From Rhodospirillales bacterium (lineage in GTDB: Bacteria > Pseudomonadota > Alphaproteobacteria > Micavibrionales > Micavibrionaceae): a DNA stretch of 64,000 nucleotides. The notes beneath the pieces were generated by a model. The model was not told where the DNA came from. It worked only from the letters and a program-made list of their open reading frames with translations, and made no database searches. The number at the start of each line of letters is the position of its first letter. Within the stretch, counting starts at the first letter, position 1. Below, in pieces: positions 1 through 7,648 of the stretch. Both the position numbers and the translations under genes were made by a program. The stretch covers positions 62,001-126,000 of the forward strand of contig JACKIV010000003.1 in assembly GCA_020638285.1 (NCBI GenBank), given 5' to 3'.

Positions 1-256
1 TCTTCCTGTTGAGGCGGCCATTCACTCCAACCTGCGTGAAACCACGACGCGGGTTCTGGCCTCTTTGACTCCGCGCGAGGAGCGCGTTCTTCGTATGCGT
101 TTCGGGATCGGGATGAACACGGACCATACGCTGGAAGAGGTGGGCCAGCAATTCAACGTCACGCGCGAACGCATCCGCCAGATCGAAGCCAAAGCTCTGC
201 GCAAACTCAAACACCCCAGTCGTAGCCGAAAACTTCGCAGTTTTCTGGATACGTAG
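1..256 (+). CDS. rpoD: RNA polymerase sigma factor RpoD, C-terminal part (5' truncated by window edge)
   Basis: The reading frame is open from base 2 to a TAG at 254-256 and gives the last 84 residues of a primary sigma factor. Region 4.2 is complete: the TPREERVLRMRFGIG block, the helix-turn-helix that reads the -35 element (TLEEVGQQFNVTRERIRQIE) and the terminal LRKLKHPSRSRKLRSFLDT tail, which is characteristic of alphaproteobacterial housekeeping sigma-70. RpoD directs core polymerase to -35/-10 promoters. The rest of the gene lies upstream of the window. It converges on the ABC1 kinase gene with a 5-bp gap, leaving no room for a separate terminator. Confidence 0.96.
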   Translation, partial: LPVEAAIHSNLRETTTRVLASLTPREERVLRMRFGIGMNTDHTLEEVGQQFNVTRERIRQIEAKALRKLKHPSRSRKLRSFLDT

Positions 257-261
257 GCAGG

Positions 262-1611
262 TTACCCTGCGTCGGGAGGGCTTGCGGGCAACCCGAATTT
301 GCCCAGGGTTTCTGTTTGCCGCACAGAAAGCGCATCGGCGGAAAAGCCCTCGATCAATTCGTTAAAGACGCGATGCCAGTTGATTTCCGCGCGCAGGTGC
401 AAGAACACGGATCCCAAACCCAAAGCCGCGCGGTCCATGAAGACAAATTCACGCGGCACCGCGACACGGCCCGCCTCGCGCAGGCGCTTGTGGACTTCCT
501 GCGCTGTTTCCCGCCCGAAGACGGTCCCTTCGACATGCCCGATGGGACGGATTTTGTCTTCCAGAATGGGGGTATAGAGAAACTTTGCCCACATCTGGAG
601 CGCGTCGATCTGCGCCGTGTTCAGATCCTTGAACCCCCACGTCTCATAGGCATGAACCGCGCGGGCGCGATCGTTCGTCATCAAGGCGTGATAGAGGTCT
701 ATGACTCCGCCGACAAAAGACGCGCCAAAGACGCGTACACATCCAAAATCCAGCAGATTGATCGAATCATCTTCGCAGACGGTATAATTGCCCAGATGCG
801 GGTCTCCGTGAATGACGCCATATCCATAAAGCGGAACGTACCACGCCCGGAACAGATTCATGGCGATGCGGTTGCGCTGCTCTGCCGGGGCGTCAACAAA
901 ATTCAGGATCGGGCGGCCTTCCAGCCACGTTGCCGTGAGAAGGCGCTCGGTTGACAGATCCGGCAGGACTTCGGGTACGTGGACGCCGGATTCGTTCCGG
1001 AGCATAAAACCATACAGCGCGCCGTGACGGGCTTCCAGTCGATAATCAAGCTCTTCATGCAGACGGGCGGAGAGTTCGGCATGGATCTGGTTCGTGGAAA
1101 TAGCTTTGTCGTAACGCTCGTAGATGGAAAAAATGACTTTAAGCTGGTTCAGATCCGCTTCGACCGCCGAGAGCATGTCGGGGTATTGGAGCTTGCACGC
1201 CACGCTTTGCCCGTCCGGGGTTGTGGCCTTGTGGACTTGTCCTAACGAGGCCGCAGCGGCGGCGTCTTTCCCAAACGAGGCAAAGCGCGACTCCCAGTCC
1301 GGACCCAGTTCCGATTTCATCCGGCGGCGCACGAACGGCCATCCCATGGGCGGCGCGTTGGCCTGAAGCTGCTGAAAGGCCCGGGCATATTCGGGGGGCA
1401 GAGCCTCGGGGATCGTGGCCAGAATCTGGCCGATCTTCATGAGCGGACCTTTTAAGCCCCCCAGCGCGGCCATAAGCTGGCGCGCATGTTCCTCGCGTTC
1501 AATGGGAATCCCTAAAAACCGCTCTCCGGCCAGACGTGCGGCCAGCCCCGCCATCGTGCCCGAGACCTTGCCATATCGCGCCATCCGGCCTGTAAAACTG
1601 TTCGTTTCCAT
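262..1611 (-). CDS. ABC1 (AarF/UbiB/COQ8-type) atypical kinase
   Basis: 449 residues. The sequence shows the COQ8 signatures: the KxGQ segment near residue 59 (LMKIGQILATIPEALPPEYA), the alanine-rich nucleotide loop around residue 119 (AAAAASLGQVHKA), the invariant lysine in VACKLQYP, and the catalytic HGDPHLGNY and LLDFGCVR motifs near 265-290. Family members support ubiquinone synthesis or quinone-lipid handling as atypical ATPases or kinases at the inner membrane. It lies 54 bp downstream of sdhA on the same strand and may be co-transcribed, which would link it to quinone-dependent respiration; that link is inference. It could equally be an AarF-like protein with no ubiquinone role. The start ATG at 1611 is the first in frame after sdhA. 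Confidence 0.88.
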   Translation of the reverse strand: METNSFTGRMARYGKVSGTMAGLAARLAGERFLGIPIEREEHARQLMAALGGLKGPLMKIGQILATIPEALPPEYARAFQQLQANAPPMGWPFVRRRMKSELGPDWESRFASFGKDAAAAASLGQVHKATTPDGQSVACKLQYPDMLSAVEADLNQLKVIFSIYERYDKAISTNQIHAELSARLHEELDYRLEARHGALYGFMLRNESGVHVPEVLPDLSTERLLTATWLEGRPILNFVDAPAEQRNRIAMNLFRAWYVPLYGYGVIHGDPHLGNYTVCEDDSINLLDFGCVRVFGASFVGGVIDLYHALMTNDRARAVHAYETWGFKDLNTAQIDALQMWAKFLYTPILEDKIRPIGHVEGTVFGRETAQEVHKRLREAGRVAVPREFVFMDRAALGLGSVFLHLRAEINWHRVFNELIEGFSADALSVRQTETLGKFGLPASPPDAG

Positions 1612-1665
1612 CCGCGCAAGTAAAGCAGATCACGGGGCAGGGGGGAAGGGGAAAACGTCCTTTCC

Positions 1666-3444
1666 TCAATACACCCGCGCTTTGGGCGGGACCGCGTCCA
1701 CGTCCGATGTCAGGGGGGTCAGGATCACGGGGCGATCGTCGATTCGGGTCCGGCCCGCCGCATCCACCCGGACGAGCGAGTGTTTGAGCCAGTTCACATC
1801 GTCGCGTTCCGAATAATCCTCGCGCGCATGCGCTCCACGGCTTTCGGTCCGGTTGAGAGCCGAGCGGATGGTGGCAATCGCCTGAAGCATCAGATTGTCC
1901 AACTCCAGCACCTCGACCAGATCGGTGTTGAAAATCAACGAGCGGTCCGAAATGCCGATATCGCTCATTTTGGCATAGGCGGCGGCGACCAGTTCACACC
2001 CTTGCGCCAGAACCTCGCCCGTGCGGAAGACCGCCGCATGGTTTTGCATGGCTTTTTGCATCTCCAGCCGCAAATCCGCCACGCGCGTTGCGCCGTCCGC
2101 CTTGCGGAAAGACTCCAGCCGCGCGATGGCGTGCGCCCCTGCATCGGTCCTCAAGCTGCGGTGCGTGGCACCGGGCGTTACGATTTCGGCGCATCTGTTG
2201 GCCGCCGCACGTCCGAAGACCACCAGATCAAGCAGGGAATTCGACCCCAGCCGATTTGCGCCGTGAACCGAGACGCAGGCCGCCTCGCCAATGGCCATCA
2301 GGCCCGGGACGACCGCGCCCGGCGCATGAAGAACCTCGGTTTGAACATTGGTTGGAATTCCGCCCATATTATAGTGGACGGTCGGCAGAACCGGAATCGG
2401 CTCGCGCGTCACATCCACGCCCGAGAAAATCCGCGCCGTTTCCGCAATGCCGGGCAGACGCGAATGGATGATGTCGGGGGCCAGATGCTCCAGATGCAGG
2501 TGAATATGATCCTTGTGCTCACCCACACCCCGGCCTTCGCGGATTTCGATGGTCATGGCGCGGCTGACCACATCGCGGCTCGCCAGATCCTTGGCGCTGG
2601 GGGCATAACGCTCCATAAACCGCTCGCCCTGCGAATTGGTCAGATATCCGCCTTCGCCCCGGCATCCTTCGGTCATCAGACACCCGGCGCCGTAAATGCC
2701 GGTCGGGTGAAACTGAACGAATTCCATATCCTGTAAGGGCAGCCCGGCGCGCAGAACCATCCCGCCGCCATCGCCCGTGCAGGTGTGGGCAGAGGTACAG
2801 GAAAAATACGCCCGGCCATAGCCGCCCGTGGCCATGATCGTCTGATGCGCGCGAAAACGGTGGAGGGATCCGTCTTCCAGATTCCAGGCCATGACGCCCA
2901 TGCATGCGCCATCGTCGGACATAATCAGATCAAGCGCGATATATTCAATAAAGAACTCGGCTTTGTGCTTGAGCGCCTGCGTGTAGAGCGTATGTAAAAT
3001 CGCATGGCCCGTGCGGTCGGCGGCGGCGCAGGTGCGCTGGGCCGTTCCCTTGCCATAGTGGGTCGTCATGCCGCCAAAAGCGCGCTGATAGATTTTCCCC
3101 TCCGCCGTGCGGGAAAACGGCACGCCGTAATGTTCAAGCTCGATGATGGCCGGAATGGCCTCGCGGCACATATACTCGATGGCATCCTGATCGCCCAGCC
3201 AGTCGGACCCCTTGATGGTGTCATAAAAATGATAGCGCCAGTCGTCCTCGCCCATATTGCCGAGCGCCGCGGAAATACCGCCCTGCGCCGCCACGGTGTG
3301 GGACCGGGTGGGGAAAACCTTGGACAGACAAGCCGTTTTCAGGCCTTTTTCGGCCAGCCCGACCACGGCGCGCAGCCCCGCGCCCCCTCCGCCGACGACG
3401 AGGACGTCATAAAAATGATCGGTGACGGGAGAGGATTGGGACAT
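1666..3444 (-). CDS. sdhA: Succinate dehydrogenase flavoprotein subunit
   Basis: 592 residues, normal SdhA length. It oxidises succinate to fumarate in complex II and passes electrons through covalent FAD to SdhB. Visible features are the N-terminal dinucleotide fold (DVLVVGGGGAGLRAV), the FAD-attachment histidine in FPTRSHTVAAQGG, the substrate-site HPTGIYG segment and the C-terminal SdhA domain ending near KARVY. The start ATG has GGAG about 10 bases upstream. The usual partners sdhC, sdhD and sdhB are not beside it: upstream are flagellar-type genes and downstream is an ABC1 kinase. A promoter-like pair just upstream suggests its own transcription start. Loss of partner adjacency rather than loss of function is the likely reading, since the coding sequence is intact. 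Confidence 0.97.
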   Translation of the reverse strand: MSQSSPVTDHFYDVLVVGGGGAGLRAVVGLAEKGLKTACLSKVFPTRSHTVAAQGGISAALGNMGEDDWRYHFYDTIKGSDWLGDQDAIEYMCREAIPAIIELEHYGVPFSRTAEGKIYQRAFGGMTTHYGKGTAQRTCAAADRTGHAILHTLYTQALKHKAEFFIEYIALDLIMSDDGACMGVMAWNLEDGSLHRFRAHQTIMATGGYGRAYFSCTSAHTCTGDGGGMVLRAGLPLQDMEFVQFHPTGIYGAGCLMTEGCRGEGGYLTNSQGERFMERYAPSAKDLASRDVVSRAMTIEIREGRGVGEHKDHIHLHLEHLAPDIIHSRLPGIAETARIFSGVDVTREPIPVLPTVHYNMGGIPTNVQTEVLHAPGAVVPGLMAIGEAACVSVHGANRLGSNSLLDLVVFGRAAANRCAEIVTPGATHRSLRTDAGAHAIARLESFRKADGATRVADLRLEMQKAMQNHAAVFRTGEVLAQGCELVAAAYAKMSDIGISDRSLIFNTDLVEVLELDNLMLQAIATIRSALNRTESRGAHAREDYSERDDVNWLKHSLVRVDAAGRTRIDDRPVILTPLTSDVDAVPPKARVY

Positions 3445-3471
3445 GCGGCGCGACTCCGGTTGTTTTGCAGT

Positions 3472-3499
3472 ATTCTAAGGGCCTCGCGCCCGGATGCAA
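3472..3499 (-). promoter_or_regulatory. Candidate sigma-70 promoter for sdhA
   Basis: On the minus strand TTGCAT (3499-3494) and TAGAAT (3477-3472) are separated by 16 bp, 28 bp upstream of the sdhA start. The spacing and hexamers fit a housekeeping promoter and would give a short leader. Confidence 0.5.
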
Positions 3500-3562
3500 A
3501 GGCACAAAAGGACTTATCAGACGGAAAATTTCAAAGCTGTGATGTTTTGTGTCTGCATTAAA

Positions 3563-3841
3563 TCAATGCTCCGTCATGCCGAGGGTGCCGCAATGGGCGC
3601 GCAGGGTCTGGGCGAGTTCTTCCAGGGCCGAGACCATTTCGGCCATCAGGGGCGCGATATCGCGGGAGACTTCCGGATCGGCCCGGTCGAGCAGGTCACA
3701 AAATCGCGCCACATCCCGGTCGAGCGTGGTCAAGGTGACAACCTCGCCCTCCAGCACGCGCCGATCCGCATCGCGCACGAACGCAATCATTTTTTCAAAC
3801 TGTTCCCGCAGAATATCGGGCGGGGGAACGGGCTGGGCCAT
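3563..3841 (-). CDS. Small helical protein of unknown function beside the FlhB-domain gene
   Basis: 92 residues, mostly acidic amphipathic helix, with no signal peptide or membrane segment. I do not recognise the family. The gene overlaps the end of the upstream FlhB-domain gene by one base (shared position 3841), so the two are almost certainly translated together. Size, helical character and the flagellar neighbourhood would fit a small export-chaperone-like protein similar in style to FlgN or FliT, but no motif supports this directly. A gap of about 120 bp separates it from sdhA, which has its own candidate promoter. Confidence 0.7.
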   Translation of the reverse strand: MAQPVPPPDILREQFEKMIAFVRDADRRVLEGEVVTLTTLDRDVARFCDLLDRADPEVSRDIAPLMAEMVSALEELAQTLRAHCGTLGMTEH

Positions 3842-4239
3842 CAGGGCACCTCCTGAAACGGTTGCGCTTCATCCTGTCCTTTTCCAAAGGCTGCGTCAAA
3901 GGGATTCGGCGCGCCATTGGCTTTGTAGACATAATACAAAATCTCTGCTACCGCCATAAAGGCTTCGGTGGGGATGGGGCTGTCCAGTTCTACCGCGACC
4001 AGCATTTCCGCCAGCGGGCCATCCTCGCGCACCCGGATATCGTGCGCAAAGGCCGTCTGGACGATGTTTTCCGCGATTTTTCCGCGTCCGGCGGCCAAAA
4101 CTTTCGGGACAGCGGCAGAATTTTCCGGACGGCCCAGCGCGGCGGCGACGGCCCGGACGGGACGCGGCGCAGCGTTCAGGGGCCTTAACGGGTCTGCTTT
4201 ATCGTTTTTTCCGGCGTCCGGGTCGGTGGGACTGCTCAT
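3841..4239 (-). CDS. Stand-alone FlhB C-terminal-domain protein (FlhX-like)
   Basis: 132 residues from the ATG at 4239; a GTG at 4245 is an alternative. After a charged N-terminus it matches the cytoplasmic C-terminal part of FlhB/YscU: PKVLAAGRGKIAENIVQTAFAHDIRVREDGPLAEMLVAVELDSPIPTEAFMAVAEILYYVYK aligns along the post-cleavage domain (motif blocks given here, residues about 45-110). It lacks the FlhB membrane part and the NPTH autocleavage site. Such proteins occur alongside full FlhB in many flagellated bacteria and can substitute for the cleaved FlhB domain in substrate switching. It is divergent from flgB-flgC-fliE and its start region overlaps their sigma-54 promoter. Confidence 0.82.
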   Translation of the reverse strand: MSSPTDPDAGKNDKADPLRPLNAAPRPVRAVAAALGRPENSAAVPKVLAAGRGKIAENIVQTAFAHDIRVREDGPLAEMLVAVELDSPIPTEAFMAVAEILYYVYKANGAPNPFDAAFGKGQDEAQPFQEVP

Positions 4240-4255
4240 TGGCACAGTTCCTGCA
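4240..4255 (+). promoter_or_regulatory. Sigma-54 (-24/-12) promoter for flgB-flgC-fliE
   Basis: TGGCACAGTTCCTGCA matches the RpoN consensus TGGCAC-N5-TTGCA at all but one position, with exactly 10 bp between the -24 GG (4241-4242) and the -12 GC (4253-4254). Expected transcription start is about 4265-4267, some 30 bases upstream of flgB. No enhancer site was identified. Confidence 0.72.
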
Positions 4256-4295
4256 TTGGCCTTGCATCAGGAAAACATCGTCTCATACTTCGGGC

Positions 4296-4718
4296 ATGAA
4301 CGCCATGAGCATTCAGAATATCGGACTTTTCAAGGCAATCGGCGCGAAAATCGATTATCTCGATGCGCGCCAGAAAGTCATCGCCCAGAATGTCGCCAAC
4401 GCCGACACGCCCGGATACAGGCCGTCCGACCTGACCCCGATTGATTTCGGTCAGGTTCTGAAAAATCTGGATGGCAGCAAAATGACCGTCAGGATGGATG
4501 CCACCAACCCGCTGCACATGCCTGCGCCGGGCGTGGTGGCGTCTGCGCACAGCGGGGAGCAGAAAAAAACATACGAAGTGGCTCCGGCAGAAAATTCCGT
4601 GATTCTGGAAGAACAAATGCTCAAGGCCACGCAAAATCAGGTCGATTTCAATCTGGCGATCAACCTGTATCAGAAAAATCTCAACATGATCCGCACGGCT
4701 CTGGGCCGCAACGGATAA
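4296..4718 (+). CDS. flgB: Flagellar basal-body proximal rod protein FlgB
   Basis: 140 residues from the ATG at 4296; an ATG three codons later is equally possible. FlgB forms part of the proximal rod that joins the MS ring to the distal rod. The sequence has the rod-protein N-terminal motif (ARQKVIAQNVANADTPGYR, around residues 25-43) and the helical C-terminal motif (QVDFNLAINLYQKNLNMIRTALGR). It is first in a three-gene flgB-flgC-fliE run on the plus strand behind a sigma-54 promoter, as in several alphaproteobacteria whose rod genes depend on RpoN. Confidence 0.95.
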   Translation: MNAMSIQNIGLFKAIGAKIDYLDARQKVIAQNVANADTPGYRPSDLTPIDFGQVLKNLDGSKMTVRMDATNPLHMPAPGVVASAHSGEQKKTYEVAPAENSVILEEQMLKATQNQVDFNLAINLYQKNLNMIRTALGRNG

Positions 4719-4735
4719 GGGAAGGATAATGCATT

Positions 4736-5149
4736 ATGTCTGATGTTTTCAGTGCAATGACGGTTTCGGCTCTGGGGATGAAGGCGCAAGGCACGCGCCT
4801 GCGGGTGATTTCCGAAAACATCGCCAATTCGGATACTTATGCCAATACGCCGACCGAAGATCCATATCGTCGCCAGATCATCACGTTCAAGAACGTGATG
4901 GACAAGGAAACCGGCGCGCAGCTCGTCCGGGTCGATTCCATCCGGCCCGATACAAAAGATCCGTTTGTTCTCAAATATCTGCCGGATCATCCCGGCGCGG
5001 ATGCCAAGGGATATGTCAAGGCGCCGAATGTCAATACCTTGATCGAAATGGCGGATATGCGTGAGGCCCAGCGCAGTTATGAGGCCAATCTGGGCATGAT
5101 CGAGCAGGCGCGCGGGATGCTGATGCGCGTGGTCGATGTTTTGCGGTAA
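4736..5149 (+). CDS. flgC: Flagellar basal-body rod protein FlgC
   Basis: 137 residues, full length for FlgC. It carries the rod N-terminal signature (RLRVISENIANSDTYANTPTEDPYRRQ) and the C-terminal helix (NTLIEMADMREAQRSYEANLGMIEQARGMLMRVVDVLR; motif read at residues about 98-137). It polymerises with FlgB and FlgF in the proximal rod. The gene starts 17 bp after flgB with AAGGA about 11 bases before the ATG. Confidence 0.96.
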   Translation: MSDVFSAMTVSALGMKAQGTRLRVISENIANSDTYANTPTEDPYRRQIITFKNVMDKETGAQLVRVDSIRPDTKDPFVLKYLPDHPGADAKGYVKAPNVNTLIEMADMREAQRSYEANLGMIEQARGMLMRVVDVLR

Positions 5150-5232
5150 ACGTTGCGGGAAAAGCTTCGCAGGTCGACGGTTTTATGAGACACTGACAAG
5201 GTGATTTTTGTAAGAAAGAGGAGCGGGATTCC

Positions 5233-5547
5233 ATGCCGGTTGATAAAATATCCGATTCCGTTCTGGCGGCGCAGGCCTATCGTCAAGGAGCCAAGGCGCT
5301 CGAAAAACCGGGTTTTGATAAAACCGCGGATGTGTCTTTCAAGGATTTTCTGAGCAACTCCGTTCAGGATGCGACCCAAACCCTGCGCGCGGGAGAGCGG
5401 GCTTCGGCTCAGGCCGTGACGGGTAAGGCGGAACTGGCCGATGTGGTTCAGGCCGTGTCTTCAGCGGAAATCACCCTCCAGACCATCGTGGCCATCCGGG
5501 ACCGCCTGATCGGCGCCTATCAGGATATTATGAGAATGCCGATTTAA
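5233..5547 (+). CDS. fliE: Flagellar hook-basal body complex protein FliE
   Basis: 104 residues. FliE is the adaptor between the MS ring and the rod. The C-terminal half is diagnostic: VSFKDFLSNSVQDATQTLRAGE followed by the helical segment around ADVVQAVSSAEITLQTIVAIRDRLIGAYQDIMRMPI (residues about 70-104). AGGAG lies about 10 bases before the ATG. It is the last gene of the flgB-flgC-fliE run. Its stop codon overlaps the end of convergent tsaB by 4 bp. Confidence 0.95.
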   Translation: MPVDKISDSVLAAQAYRQGAKALEKPGFDKTADVSFKDFLSNSVQDATQTLRAGERASAQAVTGKAELADVVQAVSSAEITLQTIVAIRDRLIGAYQDIMRMPI

Positions 5548-6227
5548 CGTCCCGGGGGGCCATACACATCCGCCGGGCGGACATAGAGCGGACTGGCCGG
5601 GCGGGGCGGGGCGCTGGAGGCTTCTTCGTTGGCGGCCCAGCGCGCCAGAAAATCCGTATCAATCATCTGGTGATTTTCAGGGCAGGGCAGCAGGGTAAAT
5701 TCCGGGCGGCAAGCCCGAAGCCGCGCCGCTCCGTCGCCAAGCAAAATCGCGGAATCGGAAAAGGGAATATCGTCAAGGGCGCTGTCGCACGCGGGGCTCA
5801 AAGGGTGGCCTTGAAGGTCAAAAGACTGAACGAACAGGTTTTGACGCCGGGTTTCAATCAGGACGAGAAGGGATTGGCCTTCCTCCGGATGTCCTGTCTC
5901 AAGAGACTGCCGCGCAAAAGTCTCCAGCGTTCCAAACCCGCGTACCGGAACATCAAGGGCGAGCGCCAGTCCGCGCGCGCAGGACAGACCCACCCGAATG
6001 CCGGTAAAGGACCCGGGGCCGGTTGTCACGGCGATCAGCCCGATGGAGTCATATCCTTCCCCCGAATCTTTCACGACGTTTTCAATCAAGGGAACCAGCG
6101 CGCCCGCATGGCCGTGAGTCATAGGCATAACGCGGCGGAGTGCATTTCCGGAAAGCGGATCGAGCAGACTGACCGCGCATTGATTCATTGCGGTATCGAT
6201 CGCCAGAACGCGCCGGGCCGGAAGCAT
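5544..6227 (-). CDS. tsaB: tRNA threonylcarbamoyladenosine synthesis protein TsaB
   Basis: 227 residues. TsaB is the non-catalytic ASKHA-fold partner of TsaD in t6A37 synthesis on ANN-reading tRNAs. The N-terminal VLAIDTAMNQCAVSLLD strand-loop, the HGHAGALVPLIENVV segment and the signature TTGPGSFTGIRVGLSCARGLALAL (residues about 69-92) are all present. The ATG follows the ntrX stop after 3 bp, so it is the last gene of an ntrY-ntrX-tsaB run. No rimI is attached downstream, unlike the common tsaB-rimI arrangement; the next gene is convergent fliE. Confidence 0.94.
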   Translation of the reverse strand: MLPARRVLAIDTAMNQCAVSLLDPLSGNALRRVMPMTHGHAGALVPLIENVVKDSGEGYDSIGLIAVTTGPGSFTGIRVGLSCARGLALALDVPVRGFGTLETFARQSLETGHPEEGQSLLVLIETRRQNLFVQSFDLQGHPLSPACDSALDDIPFSDSAILLGDGAARLRACRPEFTLLPCPENHQMIDTDFLARWAANEEASSAPPRPASPLYVRPADVYGPPGR

Positions 6228-6230
6228 CGC

Positions 6231-7628
6231 CTATGGCCCCCGCGATTCCTGACGATCCTCGGCGACAACGCCCAGAAGTTTAAGCTTGCGGTGCAGGGCC
6301 GATCGCTCCATCCCGACAAACTGCGCCGTACGCGAGACATTGCCGCCAAATCGCGCGATCTGAGAGAGAAGATAATCTTTCTCGAACATCTCGCGGGCTT
6401 CGCGCAAGGGCAGGGTCATCAGATCCACCGGATCGTTCGCACCGGATGCGCGCGGCAGCATGATGATCTCGGGGGCCAGCTGGTCTGCACGGAACGGCTC
6501 GCCGCCCGCATTCGGGCTATGCTGGATCATGACCCATTCAACGGCATTGCGCAGCTGCCGGACATTGCCGGGCCACTCATAGGCCTGCATCGCCGCGATG
6601 GCGCCTTGAGAAAACGTCCCCCGGACAAGGCCAGACTGGCGCGCCAGAACGTCCAGAAAATAATCGGCCAGCGCGGGAATGTCCTGAGGATGCTCTCGCA
6701 AGGGGGGCATGCCCACGGGCACCACGTTGAGGCGGTAAAACAGATCCTGACGGAACTGGCCCTGTTCCATGGCGGATTGAAGATCCCGGTTGCTCGAGGC
6801 CACGATCCGCGCGTCCGATTCGATTTCCGCGCCATCCCCCGTCCGGCGAAAGCGCTGTTCCTGAAGGACGCGGACGATCCGCGCCTGAGTCTCCAGCGGC
6901 ATGTCCGCGATTTCATCCAGAAACAGCGTGCCGCCATGCGCCTGTTCCAGCAATCCCGGCGGTCCACCCGCGCCGCCGCCAAACAGAGCCGACTCAAAAC
7001 GCTCCGGCCCCATCGCCGCGCAATTGAGAACGACAAAAGGGCCCTCCGCGCGCCGCGACATGCGGTGCAAAAGCCGGGCGGCCACGTCTTTTCCCGATCC
7101 GGGCTCGCCTGTAATCAGAACGCGGCTGTTTGTCGGGGCCACGCGCGCGAGAATGGCCCGGACCGAAGACAGCGCCGCCGAATCTCCCACCAGATCCGCC
7201 GCACCATCAGCCCGGATGCGCAGTTCGGCATTTTCCCGTTTCAGGCGGGCGGTTTCAAGCGCCCGCTGGATGAGGAGGAGGAGCCTGTCAGAGGCAAAAG
7301 GCTTCTCAATAAAATCATAGGCGCCTTGATGAATGGCGGTGACGGCCATCTCGATGGTCCCGTGGCCGCTGATCATCAGGACGGGGACATCGGGTGTTTC
7401 TGTGCGGATGCGCGAGAGGATAGCCAGTCCGTCCTGGTCGCTGCCTTCAAGCCATATATCAAGGATAACCAGATCCGGCTCTGAGGCGTCTATCTGCGCA
7501 AATGTCTGCGTCGAGTCGGCGGCCTCACGGATGGTATAGCCTTCATCCTCCAGAAGGCCACGTATCAGGGCCCGGATGTCAGATTCATCATCAACAATCA
7601 AAATATCGGTCGGCATTTTTCTTTTCAT
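6231..7628 (-). CDS. ntrX: Response regulator NtrX (AAA+ type, GAFTGA loop absent)
   Basis: 465 residues: receiver domain (1-120, phospho-acceptor Asp about 57 in VILDIWLEG), AAA+ domain (about 150-385, Walker A GEPGSGKD, Walker B GTLFLDEI, arginine-finger region FRQDLFYRLNVV), and a C-terminal Fis-type helix-turn-helix (GGNVSRTAQFVGMERSALHRKLKLL). It is the partner of the NtrY kinase, involved in nitrogen, redox and cell-envelope responses in alphaproteobacteria. Where sigma-54 activators carry GAFTGA, this protein has a short FGGGAGGPPG loop, so it may not remodel sigma-54 polymerase. It starts 20 bp after ntrY. Confidence 0.93.
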   Translation of the reverse strand: MKRKMPTDILIVDDESDIRALIRGLLEDEGYTIREAADSTQTFAQIDASEPDLVILDIWLEGSDQDGLAILSRIRTETPDVPVLMISGHGTIEMAVTAIHQGAYDFIEKPFASDRLLLLIQRALETARLKRENAELRIRADGAADLVGDSAALSSVRAILARVAPTNSRVLITGEPGSGKDVAARLLHRMSRRAEGPFVVLNCAAMGPERFESALFGGGAGGPPGLLEQAHGGTLFLDEIADMPLETQARIVRVLQEQRFRRTGDGAEIESDARIVASSNRDLQSAMEQGQFRQDLFYRLNVVPVGMPPLREHPQDIPALADYFLDVLARQSGLVRGTFSQGAIAAMQAYEWPGNVRQLRNAVEWVMIQHSPNAGGEPFRADQLAPEIIMLPRASGANDPVDLMTLPLREAREMFEKDYLLSQIARFGGNVSRTAQFVGMERSALHRKLKLLGVVAEDRQESRGP

Positions 7629-7648
7629 GTCCTGTTATGCAGGAGGTT

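Noticed and set aside
5670..7484. Long open frame (604 codons) on the plus strand opposite tsaB and ntrX
   Set aside because: It is a GC-rich shadow of two clear genes; composition is Arg/Gly-rich with no recognisable domain.
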